Positions 58,901-64,000 of a stretch of 64,000 bases of DNA are shown here, piece after piece. This DNA is from Fragaria x ananassa. Lineage: Eukaryota > Streptophyta > Magnoliopsida > Rosales > Rosaceae. The position numbers and the translations under genes are program-made. Within the stretch, counting starts at the first letter, position 1, and the number at the start of each line of letters is the position of its first letter. The DNA is taken from contig CP139763.1 of the NCBI GenBank assembly GCA_034370585.1, positions 7,564,001-7,628,000 of the forward strand, given 5' to 3'. Below the pieces are notes generated by a model. The model was not told the DNA's origin. It saw only the letters and a program-made list of their open reading frames with translations, and did no database searches.

Positions 58901-60735
58901 ACATGCCGAGAGCGGCCATCAAGGGACAAGCCGCAGCGGATTTCATTTCAGAGCTGACACCCGTGGAGGAGATCACAGAGAGCACGGGGGATGAGCTAGA
59001 AGCAGTCCAAGAAGTCCAACAATCTTGGAAGCTATTTGTAGATGGCTCCGTCACCAAAGGCAAGAGCGGGGCCGGAATCATATTGGTCAGCCCGGACGGG
59101 TTCGAGTACGAGTACGCCCTCGAATTTAACTTCTCCGCGTCCAATAATGCTGCTGAGTACGAGGCATTGATTGGGGGGCTGCAGTTAGCATTAGAGATTG
59201 GAGTCACAAAGGTCGAAGTGTTCAGCGACTCGCAGCTCGTGGTGAACCAAGTCGGCGGGACCTTCGAAGTGAAAGAACCCTATCTGAACTCCTATCGGGC
59301 ACTCGCGAAGGCCCTCTTGTGCGGATTCGGGTCAGCAACGGTAGCACAAATCCCTCGGAAGGAAAACGGTCGTGCAGATGCCCTAGCACGTCTAGCCACC
59401 GGGACCCGCCTGAAGGGGAGTAAGAAGGTTAAAATCGAGATCCTGGATCGTCCAAGTATCAACAAGACGATCTCTGAAATATTCACCGTAACCACGGGTC
59501 CAAAGGAACCGACATGGATGGATCCAATCATCGAGTTCCTCAAAGAAGGTGTGCGCCCGGAGAATAGACGGCAGGCGAGGAAACTTCAGTCACGGTGCGC
59601 CCGATACACGCTTGTCGACGGCAAACTGTACCGCAGGGGGTACAGCATGCCCAGCTTGAAATGCGTGACAGTAGAAGAGGGTGAGAAGATCCTGCGGGAC
59701 ATCCATGAGGGAGTTTGTGGCAACCACTCCGGAGCTAGATCCCTCTCTTTTAAGGCTCTAAGGACGGGATACTTTTGGCCTAATATGGGGAGTATGGCAG
59801 ATCAAGTTTCAACGAGATGCCATAAATGCCACCAACACGCAAACAAAATCCATTCCCCCTCCATTGCACTATCAATCCTGATGTCACCATGGCCCTTCGC
59901 TCAGTGGGGTCTTGACTTGATCGGGAAACTTCCAACTGCTCCCGGACAATACAAGTTTATTATAGTAGCGGTGGATTATTACACCAAGTGGGTGGAAGCG
60001 GAGCCTCTCAGACGGATAACTACCGAGTGTGTGATGAGTTTCCTCATGAAAAATGTCTACTGCAGATTCGGTATCCCCGAGACGATCATTACCGACAATG
60101 GGACGCAGTTCAACAACCCTAAGCTCATCGAGTTTGCCAAAGGCATGGGAACCAAAATGGTGTTTGCGTCGGTAGCACACCCGAAGACCAACGGGCAAGT
60201 GGAAGCAGTCAATAAGATAGTAAAAAAGCTGCTTAAAAAGAAGGTGGACGACGCCAAAGGGTTATGGGCAGAAAAGCTCCCGGAAACGCTTTGGGCAATT
60301 CGAACCACCGCAACGGAGTCGACGGGAGAGACGCCTTTCAGCCTTGCCTTCGGCTCGGAGGCAGTCATTCCAGTCGAAGTAACAATACCGACCGGGAGAG
60401 TCGAAGGATTCGATGAGCAGACCAACATAGAGGGGCTACAACTGAATTTGGACCTCATCGAGGAAAGAAGGGACAGGGCGGACTTGCACAATCAAGTGTA
60501 CAAGCAGCGAGTCGCCCGACACTACGATTGTAAGGTTAGGCCACGAGCCTTGGGTCTCGGAGACTGGGTGATGAAGCGGGTGATGACCCAACCAATGGCC
60601 CTTGATCCAACTTGGGAAGGCCCGTACGAGATAGTAGACGAAGTCGGCCCCGCCACATTCTTCCTAAGGGATAGTGACGGCAAAGTCTCCGGGCACCCGT
60701 GGAACGCCGAACACCTTAGATTCTACCCCGTATAG
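55918..60735 (+). CDS. Ty3/gypsy (Tat lineage) gag-pol polyprotein, gag 5-prime truncated
   Basis: One open frame of 1605 codons. The first ~23 codons are an out-of-frame reading of the adjoining accessory gene; true homology starts near 55990. Order: C-terminal part of gag (about 30-110), a Cys/His knuckle-like CGYHQEATHAINNC (about 230), protease DTGASVNVL (about 360) and reverse transcriptase with YVDD (about 749). A first RNase H (about 895-985) reads LYLAASG and TNCPL where acidic residues are expected. A second, archaeal-type RNase H (about 1039-1165) keeps FVDGS, AEYEAL, FSDSQLV and GRADAL. Integrase has its HH-CC finger (about 1262-1303) and D1333, D1393, E1429. Two RNase H domains mark the Tat/Ogre/Retand group. 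The gag N-terminus and 5-prime LTR are missing. An uninterrupted pol suggests youth. Confidence 0.9.
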   Translation: MLPRRRPELWTPRQSTRRITPWFILRTDGQSTAQLFKIKQGHAEGLKAFVNRWQGATARVRSFDKKVAEEAFIQALLPGKFLYAVRIENPRGYDELMEMAVRHAQADHDTYGDQSEGKRKESGRSESRGQMIQEVRTWKGDQGGQVFTPSKRFKDGGKSQTKQSGGPQGKNRGNNQSSGFKETVVTARANYTNLNATPEVVWNENRGDLRGPAARRFPPSRLTREDTGKYCGYHQEATHAINNCDELRRAIESQLKAGKLRQYVLGPLQAKEEPIYGTINTIRGGARIDRRSNKAKKQCPVSRDGREIFAFGSSSAQSINSRWRSVTFEKEEEQGTRQPHEDPFLVTVQLDHYLCKKILIDTGASVNVLFRNAWRALKRGSSKLTQDNEPLISFSGDVVQPLGSDYIPMILGGQEGNTLRMSVDFIIVDCDSAYNGILGRPALWKAKAFIAGHMLMMKLPSPTGIVTIRGDQVAARGCYAIDRDNGRRRAEVLSSVSTSKLISDVYEDPRINAVAEGAESERPGSVEETELVCISDDFAARTARIGAKLPPLVREELVRFLKANSKAFAWSYADVPGIPSDVVTHKLGIRKGVPPVRQKRRSFDLAKYDVIKREVQRLLDIKFIQEAKYPQWLANVVMVPKKAMGQWRMCVDYTNLNRACPKDSFPLPRIDQLVDSTSGFEMLSFMDAYAGYNQIMMDPADEEHTAFTTDKGVYYYKRMPFGLKNAGATYQRLMNMMFAKQLGVTMEVYVDDMLVKSHAAAGHVSDLQEIFDIMLAFGMRLNPEKCTFGVVKGKFLGHVISRQGIEANPEKVQAIMDMVAPKSRNDVQSLTGKVAALARFISRLTDKCAPFFKLLKSQRCKMVTWGPEQEEAFRNIKEYLASVPKLSKPIPGEMYLYLAASGTAVSSALIRKDEALELPVYYIGKGYTLAESRYPELEKLALALIVTARKLRHYFQAHSITLFTNCPLRQVLLKPETSGRLAKWAIELGEFDIHYMPRAAIKGQAAADFISELTPVEEITESTGDELEAVQEVQQSWKLFVDGSVTKGKSGAGIILVSPDGFEYEYALEFNFSASNNAAEYEALIGGLQLALEIGVTKVEVFSDSQLVVNQVGGTFEVKEPYLNSYRALAKALLCGFGSATVAQIPRKENGRADALARLATGTRLKGSKKVKIEILDRPSINKTISEIFTVTTGPKEPTWMDPIIEFLKEGVRPENRRQARKLQSRCARYTLVDGKLYRRGYSMPSLKCVTVEEGEKILRDIHEGVCGNHSGARSLSFKALRTGYFWPNMGSMADQVSTRCHKCHQHANKIHSPSIALSILMSPWPFAQWGLDLIGKLPTAPGQYKFIIVAVDYYTKWVEAEPLRRITTECVMSFLMKNVYCRFGIPETIITDNGTQFNNPKLIEFAKGMGTKMVFASVAHPKTNGQVEAVNKIVKKLLKKKVDDAKGLWAEKLPETLWAIRTTATESTGETPFSLAFGSEAVIPVEVTIPTGRVEGFDEQTNIEGLQLNLDLIEERRDRADLHNQVYKQRVARHYDCKVRPRALGLGDWVMKRVMTQPMALDPTWEGPYEIVDEVGPATFFLRDSDGKVSGHPWNAEHLRFYPV

Positions 60736-60760
60736 TGGAATCGGGAAATTGTAATTTATA

Positions 60761-61345
60761 GCCTCCGGGTTTGACATGATCAGCCCGGGAGGATGCCTTC
60801 ATTTATTGTGGAAACAACTTACAAGAATGAAGCTAAATTCGTAACACCTGAGTTAGCCTCCGGGTTTGACATGATCAGCCCGGGAGGATGCCTTCATTTA
60901 TTGTGGAAACAACTTACAAGAATGAAGCTAAATTCGTAACACCTGAGTTAGCCTCCGGGTTTGACATGATCAGCCCGGGAGGATGCCTTCATTTATTACG
61001 GAAACAACTTACAAAAATGAAGCTATATTCGTAACACATGAGTTAGCCTCCGGGTTTGACATGGTCAGCCCGGGAGGATGCCTTCATTTGTTGTGGAAAC
61101 AACTTACAAGAATGAAGCTAAATTCGTAACACATGAGTTAGCCTCCGGGTTTGACATGGTCAGCCCGGGAGGATGCCTTCATTTGTTGTGGAAACAACTT
61201 ACAAAAATGAAGCTATATTCGTAACACATGAGTTAGCCTCCGGGTTTGACATGGTCAGCCCGGGAGGATGCCTTCATTTGTTGTGGAAACAACTTACAAA
61301 AATGAAGCTAAATCCGTAACACCTGAGTTAGCCTCCGGGTTTGGC
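60761..61345. repeat. 95-bp tandem array, six units plus partial
   Basis: GCCTCCGGGTTTGACATGAT starts units at 60761, 60856, 60951, 61046, 61141 and 61236, with a partial unit at 61331; spacing is exactly 95 bp. Units are almost identical. Each carries CCTCCGGG...CCCGGGAGG, a hairpin with a ~13-base loop. The array separates pol from the convergent accessory gene. The CTCCCG/CGGGAG palindrome resembles the one in the 55-bp LTR repeat. Confidence 0.97.
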
Positions 61346-61631
61346 TAGGTCAAACCAAGAAGATGCCTAAGTGAGGCCAAACTTATAACATTAGTTTCAC
61401 CAGGGAGTGATTAGGTCAGTCCGGGAGGATTTTCTTGGATGACTACGTTTATAAAAAAATGATTTCATAGCGCGAGGCGCGAAAATAAGAAGTCCAATAT
61501 GCACGCCAGAATAAATTGCGACAACTGGGTCGCCGGGATGAAGTCAGTACTTCCCCGTGAAGGCACAAACGCCGTACAAAAATGGTGAACAAAAAAGATA
61601 CAACTAATCCGGGAGTCCTCAGCTCCGGCTC
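61346..61631. other. Spacer between 95-bp array and accessory gene stop
   Basis: Non-coding. It contains a degenerate further echo of the array (GATTAGGTCAGTCCGGGAGGA near 61408) and would hold the 3-prime ends of both convergent transcripts. Confidence 0.5.
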
Positions 61632-63874
61632 CTAATCCATGTCATCCCCGACCGGATCCTCAACATCTTCCGCGTCCTCACCCTCGGACGATAGGGTCAC
61701 GGCTCCGGAACTCTCGGGATTGACCACAGGATGCTCCTCCGAGTCGGCCAATTGCGGACCCACAGTTCTGGCCTTCTCCTGGGCAGCAAGGAGATCTGCT
61801 AGCATCCGGGGCTTGTCAAGGTACCCGTGAGCGCTCCACTCGGTAAATTTCTCCGTGATGGCTTCGTTCCGGGCGGACTGGAGAAGAGCCTTGAATTCCT
61901 CGGACTCCTTGAATTCAGCAACGGCCTGATCACAGCGCGTTGGAACAAGCTTCACCAGCTCCTCGATCTCCGCATCCCTCTCACGGAGCTTGCTCTCCAA
62001 CGGGCGGTACTTCTCCAGCTCGGCCTCGAGAAGGGGGACCTTCTCCACCTCGGCCTCCAGAAGAGGAACCCTATCAGCCCGGCTCCCCAACTCCTCAACG
62101 CGATGCTGAAGTGTAGACAGCTTATCGGCCAAGGAACTCTTCTCCTTCTCAAGTGACGCTTTCTCGGTCTGGAGAAAGCTCACATGCCCGTTGAGTCTGG
62201 CCACCTGCTCCTTCAGCTCGGCAGTATCCTCGCTGGCATCGATGGAATACACCGCGAAGAGAGCCTACATCATAGTCGGGAGGGGTTCAGATATCGACCA
62301 AAGGGAAAGGGAAACAAAAAAAAAAACAGCAAACAAAATTACCTTCATAAGGTGCTCCCGGGCAATCTTGCGGGTCTCGGAAGGGGCACCGTCTTTGAAC
62401 TTCATCCTATCAAGTTCGATCCCCTTCAAGTCGCTGATCATCGCTCGGACGAACTTCTCGTCCGCGCAACCGTATTCATCAAGGACCTGCCGGATCGGTG
62501 CCTTCGAAATTACAGGAACCGGAGGGGCCAATGCCGATAACGACGGAGTAGAGGAGGACCCCCCGTGAGTGGACCTGTGCTTTTTCGCCTTCGGTACGGG
62601 ACTCCCGGACACGTTCACCCCGGTATACGTCACCTGGCTATCGGAGCTTTGGGATTTCTTTGAGTGGTGGTGACGCCTTTTCTTCTCACCCAAATTGACA
62701 CGCGATGCAGCGGGAGGCGGCACGGGCGGAGTCAACGCGGACCCGTACACTTCGTCCGGGACCTCGAGTTCTTTCTGCTTGTCCAACACTCGTACGGTGC
62801 TGGTCTCTAAATCCACTTCGGTACGGGAAGCCACGTCCCCCTTGGTCAGCAACATCTTCAAGAGGTCTTGGTCTTTCTCCATGTCGAGAGGATGGTTAGG
62901 GCGAGGAACACGCCTTGGAATTTTCCCTGCGAAACCACAAACATTATCTCATTAGCAAAATATAACAAGGACTTAAAGTGCCAGGCGTAAGAAGAGGTGA
63001 ACCCACCGGGCACTCTACCCATCTCGCAGTGAGAGAGAACGACCCACCGCGTCAAATGGTATGAGCTACGGTCCTCTTCGTGGGGCCAGGCAGCATATAC
63101 TCGCGCTATACGCTCCCGCTCGGTCTCCGACAGACTGTACGACTGATCCCCGATCGCCCGGAAGTAGTTGGGGACAGTGTGCCGCCTCGTTTTTCTCTGC
63201 CATGGACCCCCAACAAGAACTACCTTCGCCCTCCATTCCTTGTTTATCGAGGAGGGGAGATCCGTGATCACGGACTCGTAATCCCGCGCGGTGAACCCAA
63301 CGCACCCGGAGCTTCCTGCCTTCTTCGAATAATTCAACCGGTAGAGTGCGCGAAACTCATTGATCGTGGGCCACCCCATGTTCGACAGGAAGTATAGGCA
63401 CCCGAGCCCCAGCAATTGGCGCCACTGATTTGGGGGGACTTGCCCCGGAGCAAGCTGCAACATGCTCAGCATGTACTGAACAAATTGAGGCAGCGGGACA
63501 GAGAACCCGTTCCGGAACATGTTGTCGTGCACCGCTACGAAGTTGTCTCTCGGAGCGCACGCCAATTCCCCCGGGTATAGGCCGCGCATCGGGATGCTGG
63601 AAGGAATGTCCCACTCTTCCCTAAACTGCTCGATCTCCTCGGGCGAGAGACTACTGACAGGTTCGTCACAAACCCTGCCGTCCTCCAGGCGGTGCAGGAC
63701 GCGCGCTATCGGGATCGCTTCCAACACTTGTCGCTCGGGATCCGCCCTGGAGGATGCAACCCGCGAGTCTCTATTGACCTCCCGATGCAGATACTGTTCC
63801 ATCCTTTCTTCGTCGTCAGTGGGAGCCCGCAGTGCAGGGCCAGAGGCGGTGGCGTCGGAAGCCCTAAACTCCAT
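61632..63874 (-). CDS. Intact antisense accessory gene of the Tat-lineage element (Transposase_28-like plus coiled coil)
   Basis: Three exons on the minus strand, 63874-63007, 62926-62343 and 62264-61632, join in frame to 694 aa. Junctions are CCCG|GTGGGT, TTTCGCAG|GG, GAAG|GTAATT and GATGTAG|GC. Exon 1 encodes the conserved gypsy-associated region (SIPMRGLYPGELACAPRDN, NMGWPTINEFRALYRLNYSK, GGPWQRKTRRHTVPNYFRA). Exon 2 is Ser/Pro/Lys-rich, with a LDEYGCADEKFVRAMISDLK helix. Exon 3 is a ~140-residue Glu-rich coiled coil and acidic tail. It lies after pol, pointing back at it, as reported for antisense ORFs of Retand/Grande-type elements. Its function is unknown; despite the Pfam name it has no visible catalytic motif. 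The same gene, broken, lies inverted at 53905-55985. Confidence 0.8.
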
Positions 63875-64000
63875 CTTAACCCTATAGAAAAACCCTACGT
63901 GCTATCAGAAATCGCAGCGCATGCCGCCGCCAGACCTCCCGATACCACCCACAGAAGCAGCCAAAGAAACCCAGAAACAGACCCAAAGAAACCCAGAAAC
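63875..64000 (-). other. Leader of the antisense accessory gene
   Basis: Read on the minus strand, it has GGGTTTCTTTGG-type repeats, then GGCGGCGGCATGCG and TAGGGTTTTTCTATAGGGTTAAG just before the ATG. It matches 53765-53904. The expected 3-prime LTR of the plus-strand element would lie beyond the window. Confidence 0.6.

Noticed and set aside
56053..60491. Antisense frames within gag-pol
   Set aside because: They are shadows of the high-GC polyprotein frame with no recognisable motif.
60761..61345. CRISPR-like array
   Set aside because: The 95-bp units are contiguous and identical throughout; there are no variable spacers.
1..64000. tRNA or rRNA genes
   Set aside because: No cloverleaf with conserved A and B boxes or rRNA core sequence was recognised by eye; a covariance-model scan would be needed to exclude tRNAs.

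Overview
The window is nuclear DNA of a flowering plant. It has GT-AG split genes, a plant CONSTANS-like gene, TTTAGGG-type telomere-like stretches, a chloroplast-derived fragment inside an intron, and several plant transposon families. A eudicot fits best; Rosaceae is only an impression. Two ordinary host genes can be supported: an ARL1-type small GTPase (20256-25569, eight exons, 182 aa) and a two-exon CONSTANS-like B-box/CCT transcription factor (49990-51181, 356 aa). Most of the rest is transposon-derived.

Layout. 1-8406: AT-rich DNA with subterminal repeats and two right ends of CACTA-type elements (5938 and 8406), plus a short ubiquitin-like exon. 8411-10657: copy A of a dispersed repeat carrying a four-exon Ser-rich small gene; an inverted, related copy B lies at 31110-33273. 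10.7-20 kb: a foldback element, a small basic two-exon gene, a 3.06-kb element with a 10-bp target duplication, and a ~510-bp tandem array. 20-25.6 kb: the ARL1 gene, with a MITE and a plastid ccsA fragment in intron 3. 27.5-29.1 kb: a ~206-bp tandem array rich in GTCTAC words. 29.8-30.9 kb: two more small genes of unknown function.

35253-46070 is a complete 10.8-kb CACTA (En/Spm) element with near-identical terminal inverted repeats and an AGG target duplication. It carries an uninterrupted five-exon TNP2 transposase model (1124 aa) and a six-exon second gene with two in-frame stops. It sits inside a minus-strand FAR1/MULE-transposase pseudogene (48469 down to 46071, resuming 35252 to 35121). 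Removing the element and one AGG leaves the reading frame of the zinc-knuckle tail unbroken across the site.

52187-64000 is a Ty3/gypsy Tat-lineage complex. A putative LTR is followed by a broken plus-strand copy of a three-exon accessory gene. That copy is fused to a long gag-pol frame (protease, RT, degenerate RNase H, second RNase H, integrase) that lacks the gag N-terminus. A six-copy 95-bp array follows, then an intact inverted copy of the accessory gene (63874-61632, 694 aa). The two accessory copies form a ~2-kb inverted repeat around pol.

The most promising material for new biology is the unassigned set of small coiled-coil or Ser-rich genes (9.1, 29.8, 30.4-30.9 and 31.8-32.7 kb) with the GTCTAC-rich tandem DNA. 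They may be accessory genes of a large MULE-like element whose transposase is the FAR1-like pseudogene.
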